A stretch of 32,260 bases of DNA from Oscillospiraceae bacterium (GTDB taxonomy: Bacteria > Bacillota_A > Clostridia > Oscillospirales > WRJC01), in the NCBI GenBank assembly GCA_009785015.1, contig WQXD01000009.1:1-32260 (forward strand). The letters are read 5' to 3'. The first letter of the stretch is position 1. Each line of letters begins with the position of its first letter. Shown here piece by piece: positions 23,053 to 31,476 of the stretch. Under the pieces are notes generated by a model that saw only the letters and a list, made by a program, of their open reading frames with translations, made no database searches and was not told the origin of the DNA. Both the position numbers and the translations under genes were made by a program.

Positions 23053-24531
23053 TTGAAAAAATTCATATCCGAGAGCAGCAATTACGGAAAACTGATACTG
23101 CTCATCGGCCTGCTTATCGCCGTGCCGCTCGCCGTCTTGCCGTTTTACCCGGAGGAATCCCGGTATGCGCCTTCTTTTTTGTTTCCTTTGCTTGTATCCC
23201 TTGTTTTGGGGTTTGCCGTCTGCCTTTGTACGCCGCGAACAAAAAAAAACGCGACAGAATGGGAATCCCCCCTTCAGATAGGAAGCCTTCCCGTCATGGC
23301 CGCCTGGTGTTTCGCTTTTTTCGCCGGAGCGGTTCCGTTTATGATAGGGGGCCAGCTGAATCCGCTTTTAGCCGTATTTGAATCGGTAAGCGGCTGGACA
23401 AGCACCGGCCTGACTGTGGCGGACGTGACGCTTATGCCCCGTATTTTTTTGTTTCACCGGGCATTTATGCAGTACTGCGGCGGTCTCGGCTTTATGGTCA
23501 TGATCGCGATGCTGGTGCAGAGCAAACAGAATGCGAATCTTTACCGCGCGGAGGGGCACCCGGACAAAATCGCGCCGAGCCTGAAAAGAACGTCGCAGAT
23601 CATTTTTTTGTTGTACAGCTGTTTTCTGTTCGCGGGGTCGCTGATCTACAAAATATTCGGCATGGAGCTCTTTGAAGCGGTATGCCATACCATGGCCGCG
23701 CTGTCCACAGCCGGTTTTACCACGCGGGAGGGCAGTATCGGGCAATACGGCAGCCTGCCGCTTGAAATTGTCACGATTGCGCTCATGCTCGTCGGTTCTA
23801 CGAATTTTGCCATACTTTTGCTGCTGGTGAAGGGAAAGTTCCGCCAAATATCCAAGGTGAGCGAGATGCGTTTCATGGCGGGGCTGGTGATTGTGTTCGT
23901 TTTGCTCGCGGCGTTTTCGCTCATGGGCGAAACGGGGATGGGGCCGGGCGAAAGCTTTAAGGAATCTTTGTTCGGCGTCGTCTCCATATTTACGACAACC
24001 GGATATTCCACCATGAATTACGCGCTCTGGCCCCCTTTCGCCCTGGGACTTCTTATACTGCTTATGATCATAGGCGGAAGCGTCGGCTCGACATCGGGCG
24101 GCATAAAACTGCTCCGCGCCTATCTTCTCATCCGGATCACGAAGGAAAATTTAAAAAACAGAATCTCCCCCGCCCGGAAAGTAACCGCGCCCGCCTATTA
24201 TCAGGTGCAGGGCAAAAGGCTTATCGACAATGCCCTGATAAACGACACACTCGGGTTTATCGCCTGTTATATGGGCGTGCTCATCGCCGGAACGCTGCTT
24301 TTGACGCTGACCTCCGGCTGCCCGCTGTTTGACGCCATGTTTGAGTTTGCCTCCGCGTTTGCCACAGTTGGGATATCCAACGGACTGACCAACGCAAACG
24401 CCTCGGCCGGGTCGCTTGTTGTGCTGATGGCCGGCATGATACTGGGCAGGCTTGAAATGTTCATCGTCTTTGTCGGGATTTATACAGCGATACATTTGCT
24501 GAGGCGGCGGCTGCAAAAGCGAGCGAAATGA
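23053..24531 (+). CDS. TrkH/KtrB-type potassium uptake channel subunit
   Basis: A 492-residue integral membrane protein with about ten helices and the four pore loops of the Trk/Ktr/HKT family: GWTSTGLT (Gly119), LSTAGFT (Gly221), FTTTGYST (Gly317) and ATVGISNG (Gly near 454), each supplying one selectivity-filter glycine. It takes up potassium, normally gated by a cytosolic TrkA/KtrA ring; no such gene lies in the window. Length suits TrkH. The start is a TTG, 20 bases after the radical SAM gene, with AAAGGA about 14 bases upstream, so initiation may be weak. The last 71 bases overlap the 3' end of the adhesin gene on the other strand. Confidence 0.93.
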   Translation: MKKFISESSNYGKLILLIGLLIAVPLAVLPFYPEESRYAPSFLFPLLVSLVLGFAVCLCTPRTKKNATEWESPLQIGSLPVMAAWCFAFFAGAVPFMIGGQLNPLLAVFESVSGWTSTGLTVADVTLMPRIFLFHRAFMQYCGGLGFMVMIAMLVQSKQNANLYRAEGHPDKIAPSLKRTSQIIFLLYSCFLFAGSLIYKIFGMELFEAVCHTMAALSTAGFTTREGSIGQYGSLPLEIVTIALMLVGSTNFAILLLLVKGKFRQISKVSEMRFMAGLVIVFVLLAAFSLMGETGMGPGESFKESLFGVVSIFTTTGYSTMNYALWPPFALGLLILLMIIGGSVGSTSGGIKLLRAYLLIRITKENLKNRISPARKVTAPAYYQVQGKRLIDNALINDTLGFIACYMGVLIAGTLLLTLTSGCPLFDAMFEFASAFATVGISNGLTNANASAGSLVVLMAGMILGRLEMFIVFVGIYTAIHLLRRRLQKRAK

Positions 24532-27500
24532 AAATGAAAATCAAAAGCGCGCCGTCGCCCGTATCCGGATTCGGCTTGGTCGAATCTTCTTCTGCGTCGT
24601 CCTCCGGAAACGTGACGTTCATCAAAAGGGGCGGCGTATTTTCGTTTATATCCTCATATTCACTGCCTTTGGACGTACCACCTGACGTACCGCCTGACGT
24701 ACCGCCCTCCGGTTTGCCCGTGGTGTTTTTGGTATCCTCCTCTTCGGTCGGCGTGTCTATTATCGGCTGCGTCGGGGATTCGGTGGTGGGAGCCGTAGTC
24801 GGCTGGTCGGTTGTCGTTGTCGGTTGGGTCGACTGGGGGGAGGTGGGCTGCGTTGCGGTGGTGAGCCCGGTTTCCGGCGTCGTGGCGGGCGTTGTGGCGG
24901 GCATCGTAGTGGAATCGGTTGTCGGAGTTGTGGTCGGCTGGGTTGTCGTCGTTTCTTTTTTGTTTACCGCGGTGATCATTATGCTGCTGTCGGAATCCAC
25001 CGTGACCGAAGTATGGGAAAGGGAAACCATTTCGTAACCGTCGGGTATATCTATTTCCTGAACGTCGTAAGTGCCCGGGACCACGTTTGAAATTTTTGCC
25101 TTCCATCCGTTCGCCTTGTTTACTTTGAGCGTGTATTTTACCGCATTTTCCTGTTTTAACACAATGGTGAATTCTATACTGTCGTCCTCGGGCGCTTCGC
25201 CCGGCGGGGCGAATTCCTTGCCGACGCTGACGCTGTTGGGCGGGGTTTTTGGCCTTTCCCTGTTTGTCACGGTGAATTTGAAAGCGTTTTCTTCGTCTGT
25301 CACGTTCACCCGGTTCGGAGTGCCGGATATGACCGGCGAGTAGAAAATATCATACCCTTCGCCGCCGCCCGTCTCGGCGATCGTGTATTCGCCCGCGAAT
25401 ACGCCTGTTATCGTATGGCTCCAGAGGTTGGCTTTGTTTAGCGTGAATGTATATACCGGGCGGTTGGCGCCGGACGCCGACGGGGTCAGCGTGACCGTAT
25501 ACACGGCCGAATCAGGAATGTCAAGCGCGGTCTCGCCGTCGTTTCGCAGCGATTTTTCCACGGTCACGTCCCTTTTCGGCGCCGGAATGTTTTTGAGGGG
25601 CTTGAGGATGTAATAATTCACGTTGATTTTCGAGGACCCTCCCTTTTTGGCGCCCGCGATCCTCTCGTCGTCGGGGGAGACTGTCAGTTTTTCATCTATG
25701 AGATTGTATCCCGAATTTTTTTCATGCGGAAGCTCCGCTATCCAATATTCCCCTTCGGCAATGCCCTCAATCATATACGTGCCGTCGATCCCCAGCGAAA
25801 ATTCCTTGGCGTAATACGCGCCGCTCCCGCTTTCCTCGAGTATTTGCTGCCATGTCTTGGTTTGGTTTTTGTAGTCGTCCTTCAATTCCATCGAAAATAT
25901 CCGGAAGGTGATCCCCGTGACGTCTCTTGGATGTACTATATTGCCTTTTTCGTCCAATTTGTCTTTTTCAATTTGCACATTGCGCAGATAGTTCCCGAGC
26001 GGGTCTATTCGATTTTCGCCCTCGTTGGTGACTTCAAATTCTTCGTCTATCAAAAAATAATCCTTGCTTTTTTCGGTCAGGCGCTCTTTTATCCAGTATT
26101 TCCCTTTCGGCAGATTGATGACCGCCTTGCCCTCTGAATCCGTCTTTATATACGCCGCCGGTTCGCCTTCGGGGCCGTCCCCTTTGGACTTATATATGTC
26201 AAACTCAAAATCCTCCGGCGTGTCGTTTCCGCGGTCCACCGTTTTTGTCAGTTCGACTTCGGACAAGCGGTTGTACAGAACCACTTCAAATATCCCGTTT
26301 TTGAAATCCGCGAAGTCTACGGCAAACGCCTCTTTCACGAGCCTGTACTTGTCGCTCTTGGGCGTCGGCACTTCCGCTATCCAATATATCCCCTCCGGCA
26401 GCCCGGTTACCGGCGCTTCGCCGTTTGAATCCGTTTTGATGCGCCCAAGCGCGCTCCCTTCGGGTCCGTCCCCGGCGGCATTGGCGTTATATATGTCAAA
26501 CTCAAAATCCTCCGGCGTGTCGTTTGATCCGGGGTCTATCGTCTTTTTGAATTTTATCTGCGCCGGCTGATTGTTGAGTGCGACCGTTGTATCCTCGGAA
26601 ACTTCCACTGTAAATTCGTCTTTTACGAGTACGGCGAAGGCGAGCGTCTTTTCATTTTCGAGTTCCTCTATCCAATATCTGCCCGGGGGAAGCGTATCGC
26701 CGTACAGCCTTATTTCCCCCTCGGGGCCGGTGGTCACTTTATCCACTACCGGCTTTCCCTTGTGGTCGCCGCCGTCGATATATTCCCATATGCCGAAATC
26801 GAACCCCGCGCCGATCTGCCCGGAGACGCCGTCCACCGTTTTGACAAATTTTATCTCGATCAGATTGTTGGTGAATTCAAAATAATTCACATCCGAGGAA
26901 TGGCCGGTCACGACAAAATCGGTTTTTATCAGCCGGTATATCCCCGTATTTTCCCCCGCGAGCTCCTCTATCAGGTATCTGCCCGGTTTGAGGCCGTTGT
27001 CTATTTCTTTTAACAGTATCTGCCCGTTTGGATCCGTCGTGAACACATTGTTTGGTTCGCCGGGATTCGGCAGCCGGCCGCCTTTGTGGTCGGCGGCGCT
27101 TTCGCTGTATTCCCAAATCTGAAATTTATACCCGGCTCCCGGCTTCGGGCCTTCTGCCGTCTGCTCCCTTTTTTGAATCAGCGCGGATATTCTCGGGATC
27201 TTGATGCTGACCTGCCTTGAGGTGTCTTTTCTTATGTTCTCGTCTTTGGGCACACAGGCGATGACAGCCTGCGAAGACCAGTTCGCTTCGCCCTTTTCGT
27301 CTTTTGCCACAAATATGACCGGCTCGGGCCTGTCGATCAGCGTCACTTTCGCCGCGGACTCCCCCATCATCATAATTTGCAGCTCCTCGCCCACGCCGTC
27401 CATCGCGGCGGGATCCCGGGCAAAAACCACATAGAATTTCTGCGTTTTTTTGCTGTCGGAAAAATCCTTTATCACGCCGTCTTCTATTATTTCCTTGCCG

Positions 27501-28474
27501 GATTCGTCATAGGCGAATACGATTTTGTCGGCACCCCATTTGCTCTCGCCCACATAAGCGGAAAGCTCTACGCTCGCCTCTATCAGCGACACGTCCTGTG
27601 TGATGATTTTTACTTCGATGGGGCCGTAGGCCTTTATTTTTTCCCCGTTTTCCTCCTTGATTATCATCGCTTCAGCCGCGCCGAAATCTATGTCAAGGCT
27701 CACGCGCCGGTTGTTTTCGTCCCAATAATCCCCCAGCGAATCCGCCCAATGGACGAGCGCGCGGTAGAAGGCCAGAATCCTTCTGCCTTCGGGCGAATTC
27801 AAATATTCGTCTTGGTCGAGTTCCGTCTTGGGACTTCCGGGGACGTAATAATCGGAGTAATGCCACAATGCCGCCTGCGTGGCCGTGATTGCTTCTTCGG
27901 CGGTCAGGTTTTCAAATTTGACTTCGCTGTACCACTCCCCGTCGGCAAATTCTTCGAAAAATTTTTCGATCACATCGTCGGCAGCCGGCAGCATGATGTT
28001 TGCCCCGGCTAAATCGTCGTATGATCCGCCGAATTCCCCGATAAATCCGTAAGCGGCGATCCAGCGCAGCTTGGCTTCGTTGGCTTTTATCGCGCCGTAC
28101 CCGTTTCCTTCGGCTTCGGCAAAAAAGTCTTTCGGGGACACCTGAATATAGTCGTTTGCCGCAGTGTCCTCCAATTGCGTCACGCGGCTTATGCAATAGG
28201 CGGCTTCGATGATTTTTATGCCGTTTGCATCCGAAACTTTGAGCGGCGGCCCGTAAAAAGCCGCGTTTCCGCCGTCTTTTATTTTAATCTCATACGCCGA
28301 GCTTCCGGCGCCCTGAAGATAGCTGCTGTTTTGTTTGTCTATGATATACGTGTCCCCGATGTCCGCGTTCACCTTGGTCACCCTCGGTATGAACAAGACC
28401 CCCGCGAAAAACACGAGCGCCAAAGCCGCGCTCAAGACGCGCTTTGGCATACTGAACCCTTTTGTCTTTTTCAT
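24461..28474 (-). CDS. thioester-domain adhesin with Cna-B repeats and sortase signal
   Basis: A 1337-residue surface protein. A signal peptide (1-37) leads to a thioester domain: Cys94 in AYCISR and Gln200 in the TQAALW motif, the pair that forms an internal thioester able to bond covalently to host or surface amines. Seven Cna-B/SpaA-like domains follow (about 430-1165); most show the isopeptide Lys (KTVD, KTID), the Glu of YWIEE/YWIAE and a terminal Asn, so they should be self-crosslinked. A Thr/Pro stalk (about 1170-1260), three GGTS units, then NPDTG, a hydrophobic segment and KSRQRR make a sortase wall-sorting signal. The sortase is not in the window. A perfect divergent promoter drives it. 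Confidence 0.92.
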   Translation of the reverse strand: MKKTKGFSMPKRVLSAALALVFFAGVLFIPRVTKVNADIGDTYIIDKQNSSYLQGAGSSAYEIKIKDGGNAAFYGPPLKVSDANGIKIIEAAYCISRVTQLEDTAANDYIQVSPKDFFAEAEGNGYGAIKANEAKLRWIAAYGFIGEFGGSYDDLAGANIMLPAADDVIEKFFEEFADGEWYSEVKFENLTAEEAITATQAALWHYSDYYVPGSPKTELDQDEYLNSPEGRRILAFYRALVHWADSLGDYWDENNRRVSLDIDFGAAEAMIIKEENGEKIKAYGPIEVKIITQDVSLIEASVELSAYVGESKWGADKIVFAYDESGKEIIEDGVIKDFSDSKKTQKFYVVFARDPAAMDGVGEELQIMMMGESAAKVTLIDRPEPVIFVAKDEKGEANWSSQAVIACVPKDENIRKDTSRQVSIKIPRISALIQKREQTAEGPKPGAGYKFQIWEYSESAADHKGGRLPNPGEPNNVFTTDPNGQILLKEIDNGLKPGRYLIEELAGENTGIYRLIKTDFVVTGHSSDVNYFEFTNNLIEIKFVKTVDGVSGQIGAGFDFGIWEYIDGGDHKGKPVVDKVTTGPEGEIRLYGDTLPPGRYWIEELENEKTLAFAVLVKDEFTVEVSEDTTVALNNQPAQIKFKKTIDPGSNDTPEDFEFDIYNANAAGDGPEGSALGRIKTDSNGEAPVTGLPEGIYWIAEVPTPKSDKYRLVKEAFAVDFADFKNGIFEVVLYNRLSEVELTKTVDRGNDTPEDFEFDIYKSKGDGPEGEPAAYIKTDSEGKAVINLPKGKYWIKERLTEKSKDYFLIDEEFEVTNEGENRIDPLGNYLRNVQIEKDKLDEKGNIVHPRDVTGITFRIFSMELKDDYKNQTKTWQQILEESGSGAYYAKEFSLGIDGTYMIEGIAEGEYWIAELPHEKNSGYNLIDEKLTVSPDDERIAGAKKGGSSKINVNYYILKPLKNIPAPKRDVTVEKSLRNDGETALDIPDSAVYTVTLTPSASGANRPVYTFTLNKANLWSHTITGVFAGEYTIAETGGGEGYDIFYSPVISGTPNRVNVTDEENAFKFTVTNRERPKTPPNSVSVGKEFAPPGEAPEDDSIEFTIVLKQENAVKYTLKVNKANGWKAKISNVVPGTYDVQEIDIPDGYEMVSLSHTSVTVDSDSSIMITAVNKKETTTTQPTTTPTTDSTTMPATTPATTPETGLTTATQPTSPQSTQPTTTTDQPTTAPTTESPTQPIIDTPTEEEDTKNTTGKPEGGTSGGTSGGTSKGSEYEDINENTPPLLMNVTFPEDDAEEDSTKPNPDTGDGALLIFIFISLAFAAAASANVSLYKSRQRR
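24672..24707 (-). repeat. three 12-bp tandem units (GGTS)
   Basis: Three nearly identical 12-base units (24672-24683, 24684-24695, 24696-24707) encode GGTS three times in the adhesin's wall-spanning region. Perfect in-frame units can gain or lose copies by slippage without breaking the gene. Confidence 0.75.
26190..26525 (-). repeat. 39-bp perfect direct repeat in adjacent Cna-B domains
   Basis: Positions 26190-26228 and 26487-26525 are identical over 39 bases and encode the same segment (NDTPEDFEFDIY) in two neighbouring Cna-B domains, 297 bases (99 codons) apart. This suggests a recent domain duplication or gene conversion and a path for domain loss by recombination. Confidence 0.8.
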
Positions 28475-28531
28475 TTTGACAATTACGCCCCCTCCCCTGT
28501 AAAAGCTTCTGTTTAGCTTCTATGGCTTCGG

Positions 28532-28560
28532 ATTATAGCATAAATTTTTCAATTTGTCAA
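28532..28560 (-). promoter_or_regulatory. consensus promoter of the adhesin gene
   Basis: On the minus strand TTGACA (28560-28555), 17 bases, TATAAT (28537-28532): a perfect consensus. Start near 28525 leaves a leader of about 50 bases holding a G-rich GGGGAGGGGG site before the ATG at 28474. Confidence 0.8.
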
Positions 28561-28575
28561 GATTATTCTTGACAA
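28554..28575. promoter_or_regulatory. 22-bp palindrome joining two divergent -35 boxes
   Basis: TTGTCAAGA (28554-28562) and TCTTGACAA (28567-28575) are perfect inverted arms around TTAT. Each arm contains the -35 box of one divergent promoter (adhesin and sulfatase). A dimeric regulator bound here would act on both promoters at once; equally the symmetry may follow partly from two consensus -35 boxes facing apart. Confidence 0.5.
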
Positions 28576-28597
28576 AAACGAAAAAAAATAATAAAAT
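28569..28597 (+). promoter_or_regulatory. promoter of the sulfatase gene
   Basis: TTGACA (28569-28574), 17 bases, TAAAAT (28592-28597). Start near 28604 gives a leader of about 40 bases containing GGAAGGTG before the ATG at 28645. Confidence 0.7.
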
Positions 28598-28644
28598 TGA
28601 GATAACGTTAAATTAAATTTTTCCGGAAGGTGAATAAGAATTTT

Positions 28645-30033
28645 ATGAACAAAAAAAACCTGCTTTTTATCATGTGCGACCAGCAACGCTACGACTGCGT
28701 CGGCTATTCGGGCATACGGCCCGTAAAAACACCCAATATAGACCGCATCGCCGCCGGCGGGGCATGGTTCTCCAACGCGTATACCCCAATAGCGGTGTGC
28801 GCCCCCGCGAGGCAGGCGCTCATATGCGGCAAACGGCCCGAGGTTTTCGGCGGGCTGTGGAATTTTCACATAACCCACCCGGTCCGCGAAGTGCCCAAAG
28901 ACGGCTATATCTACCCGCGCCATCTCAAGGAAAACGGGTATAACACCGCTTTTTGCGGCAAGTGGGCCATATCCGCCTCGCTTCTGCCGGAATGCTACGG
29001 TTTTGACAAATATGCAGGCGAATCCGAAATTTACGCCGAAATGAACGAAAAATATCCCGGTATGGCGAATATACCGTATAAAAACGGGATTTTCGGCGAG
29101 CCGTGCCCGATCCCGCTCGAATGCTCGCACACCCATACCATAGCGAAAAAAACCAATGAAATCATAAACGAATTCGCAAAACGCGGCGAGCCCTGGTTTA
29201 TCAATGTGGATTTCGTCGAGCCGCACCCGCCCTGCCGCCCCTCAAAACCTTTTGATACCATGTATAAGCCGGAGGACATAGAGATGTGGGGGGGTTTTGA
29301 CGACGGCTTCGCCGGCAAGCCGTATATACACAAACAACAAGTGATCAACTGGGAGCTCGAGGACAGAAACTGGGAGCAGTGGTCCAAGACCGTCGCGCTC
29401 TATTACGGCTATGTGAGCCAATACGACGACGCAATCGGCCGAATCTTAAATAATCTCGAGGATACCGGCCAGCTCGAAAATACCGTTGTGGTGTACACAT
29501 GCGACCACGGCGACTTGTGCGGCAGCCACAAGATGATCGACAAGCATTACGTGATGTATGAGGATCTGATCCATGTGCCCTTCGCCATTTTCTGCGACGG
29601 ACTCATCAAACCGCAGGTTTTCGAGGGCTATACGCACAACTGCTTGGACTTCGCCCCGACTGTTCTGGACCTGTTGGAAATCGAAAAGCCCGAAGGGGTT
29701 TTCCACGGGGAAAGCCTCGTCCCGGCGCTCGTATATGGTCAGCCATGGGAGAGGGACTGCGCGGTTTCGAGTTACAACGGGCAGCAGTTCGGCCTGTATT
29801 CCTCGCGGGCCATAAAAACCGGCGATTACAAATACGTGTGGAACCTTTCGGACACCGACGAGTTTTATGATTTGAGCCTTGACCCCTACGAGCTCCAAAA
29901 TTTGATACGCGACGCGGCGCACAGCGAAACGATTTCCCGCCTCAGGAAAAAACTGTACAATGAACTCGCGAAATGCGGGGACCCGATGCTGTCCTGGACC
30001 AAAGACCAGCTGCTCAAAGGCCGGAAATGGTAG
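28645..30033 (+). CDS. Cys-type sulfatase
   Basis: A 462-residue arylsulfatase-superfamily enzyme. The formylglycine motif CAPAR has its Cys at residue 52; calcium-binding residues are seen in CDQQR near the N-terminus and in the late CDHGD motif, and TPNIDRIAAGGAWFSNAY is the classical N-terminal strand. The Cys must be oxidised to formylglycine, in anaerobes by the radical SAM enzyme anSME, which is not recognised here. No signal peptide is seen, so it acts inside the cell. It would remove sulfate from imported sugars or esters; which S1 subfamily it belongs to cannot be told by eye. I chose the ATG at 28645, since a GTG at 28630 overlaps the ribosome site. Confidence 0.92.
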   Translation: MNKKNLLFIMCDQQRYDCVGYSGIRPVKTPNIDRIAAGGAWFSNAYTPIAVCAPARQALICGKRPEVFGGLWNFHITHPVREVPKDGYIYPRHLKENGYNTAFCGKWAISASLLPECYGFDKYAGESEIYAEMNEKYPGMANIPYKNGIFGEPCPIPLECSHTHTIAKKTNEIINEFAKRGEPWFINVDFVEPHPPCRPSKPFDTMYKPEDIEMWGGFDDGFAGKPYIHKQQVINWELEDRNWEQWSKTVALYYGYVSQYDDAIGRILNNLEDTGQLENTVVVYTCDHGDLCGSHKMIDKHYVMYEDLIHVPFAIFCDGLIKPQVFEGYTHNCLDFAPTVLDLLEIEKPEGVFHGESLVPALVYGQPWERDCAVSSYNGQQFGLYSSRAIKTGDYKYVWNLSDTDEFYDLSLDPYELQNLIRDAAHSETISRLRKKLYNELAKCGDPMLSWTKDQLLKGRKW

Positions 30034-30062
30034 AACAAGCCAAAATCCGGCAAAAAATCATA

Positions 30063-30091
30063 TTGACATTTCTGCCGCGATGCGCTATAAT
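30063..30091 (+). promoter_or_regulatory. consensus promoter of the aminotransferase gene
   Basis: TTGACA (30063-30068), 17 bases, TATAAT (30086-30091), a perfect consensus 29 bases after the sulfatase stop. Start near 30098 gives a short leader with AGAGAGG before the ATG at 30132. It separates the aminotransferase/URO-D pair from the sulfatase. Confidence 0.8.
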
Positions 30092-30131
30092 GGACATATA
30101 ACGAAAAAAAAGAGAGGTAAGGTCCTATTTT

Positions 30132-31442
30132 ATGGAAGGCGAAAACATCTATTCAAAACTGACCAAGGATCAGCTGTCAAAAGAGCGGCAGAAACTATCG
30201 GCGGAGTACGAACAATTCAAGGCCAAAGGCCTGAAGCTGAACATGACCCGGGGCGTGCCGTGCAAGCAGCAGCTCGATCTGTCCAACGGCATGCTCAAGC
30301 TCGATTTGGAGCAAACCGGCTATACGGCAAAGGATATGGGCGATTTCAGAAATTACTGCAGCCCGGGCGGGCTCATGGGCACCTTTGAGGCGCGGGAGTT
30401 TTTCGGGGAACTGATGGGCGCGGATTCGGCGGCGGAGGTCATGGTGGGCGGAAATTCCTCGCTTTGCCTGATGCACGACACGATGACCCGTTCCTTCATA
30501 TACGGCGCCTTTGCGCAAAGCCAGCCGTGGCATACGCTTGAAGGCGATAAAAAAGCCAAATTTTTGTGCCCCGTGCCCGGATATGACCGGCATTTTGCCA
30601 TATGTGAAAATCTGGGAATCGAGATGATAAATGTCAAAATGACCCCCGGCGGCCCCGATATGGACGAAGTGGAAAAATGGGTGAATTCCGACGCTTCGGT
30701 CAAAGGCATATGGTGCGTGCCCAAATATTCGAATCCCGACGGCATAACGTATTCGGATGAAGTGGTAAAACGGCTGGCAAATCTCTCGCCTGCGGCCGCG
30801 GATTTTCGCATATACTGGGACAACGCGTACATCGTGCACGATCTGACCGAGTCCGGCGACGAGCTTTTGAATATATTCGCCGAGCTCAAGAAAAACAAAA
30901 AAGAGGACATGATATATATGTTCGCCTCGACCTCGAAAATCACCTTCTGCGGCGGCGGGGTGGCGGCAATCTGCGCCAGCGAAAAGAATATAAAATACCT
31001 GAGCTCGAAGGCGTTTGTGCAGATGATTTGTCCGGACAAAATAAACCAGATGCGCCATGTGCTGTTCTTAAAGGACAAAGAGGGCGTAAAGGCGCAGATG
31101 AAAAGGCACCAAAAGATCATAAAGCCCAAATTCGACGCGGTGATAGACGGGCTCGAAGAAGGGTTGGGCAACACCGGGCTTGCGCGCTGGACCAATCCGA
31201 ACGGGGGGTACTTTATCAGCCTGTACGCGCCGGAAAACTGCGCGAAGCATACCGTCGCGCTCGCGGCGGAAGCGGGCCTTGAGCTGACCCCGGCGGGGGC
31301 GACCTATCCGTATAAAAAAGACCCGCACGATTCCAATATACGGATCTCGCCCACCCTTCCTCCAGCGGAGGATCTGAGCCGGGCGGCAAAACTGCTGTGC
31401 ATATGCGTGAAGCTCGCCTATATCGAAAAACTGATCAATTGA
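30132..31442 (+). CDS. aspartate-aminotransferase-like PLP enzyme (subgroup Ic, PF12897-type)
   Basis: A 436-residue fold-type I aminotransferase. It fits the group typified by the Corynebacterium-type aspartate aminotransferase: LNMTRGVPCKQQLDLSNGML at the N-terminus, NPDG (201-204), YWDNAY with Asp230 and Tyr233 holding the cofactor, and the PLP lysine Lys269 in FASTSKITFCGGG; NIRISPTLPP near the C-terminus carries the carboxylate-binding Arg. It exchanges amino groups between amino acids and 2-oxo acids in the cytosol, probably aspartate/glutamate. It begins at a perfect promoter and is followed after 34 bases by a URO-D gene, so the two are probably co-transcribed. The substrate cannot be fixed from sequence alone. 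Confidence 0.87.
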   Translation: MEGENIYSKLTKDQLSKERQKLSAEYEQFKAKGLKLNMTRGVPCKQQLDLSNGMLKLDLEQTGYTAKDMGDFRNYCSPGGLMGTFEAREFFGELMGADSAAEVMVGGNSSLCLMHDTMTRSFIYGAFAQSQPWHTLEGDKKAKFLCPVPGYDRHFAICENLGIEMINVKMTPGGPDMDEVEKWVNSDASVKGIWCVPKYSNPDGITYSDEVVKRLANLSPAAADFRIYWDNAYIVHDLTESGDELLNIFAELKKNKKEDMIYMFASTSKITFCGGGVAAICASEKNIKYLSSKAFVQMICPDKINQMRHVLFLKDKEGVKAQMKRHQKIIKPKFDAVIDGLEEGLGNTGLARWTNPNGGYFISLYAPENCAKHTVALAAEAGLELTPAGATYPYKKDPHDSNIRISPTLPPAEDLSRAAKLLCICVKLAYIEKLIN

Positions 31443-31476
31443 CAAAACTACAAAACTATAGAAAGGAATACAAAAA

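Noticed and set aside
24672..24707. Tandem repeats as a CRISPR array
   Set aside because: Units are 12 bases, have no spacers and encode in-frame GGTS repeats of the adhesin.
24528..25037. Plus-strand frame rich in Val/Gly opposite the adhesin's Thr/Pro region
   Set aside because: It is the mirror of the ACN/CCN-rich stalk codons; the adhesin has full domain support.
30004..30056. Hairpin GCCGGA/TCCGGC after the sulfatase gene as a terminator
   Set aside because: It is followed by A rather than T on the coding strand and the loop is long.
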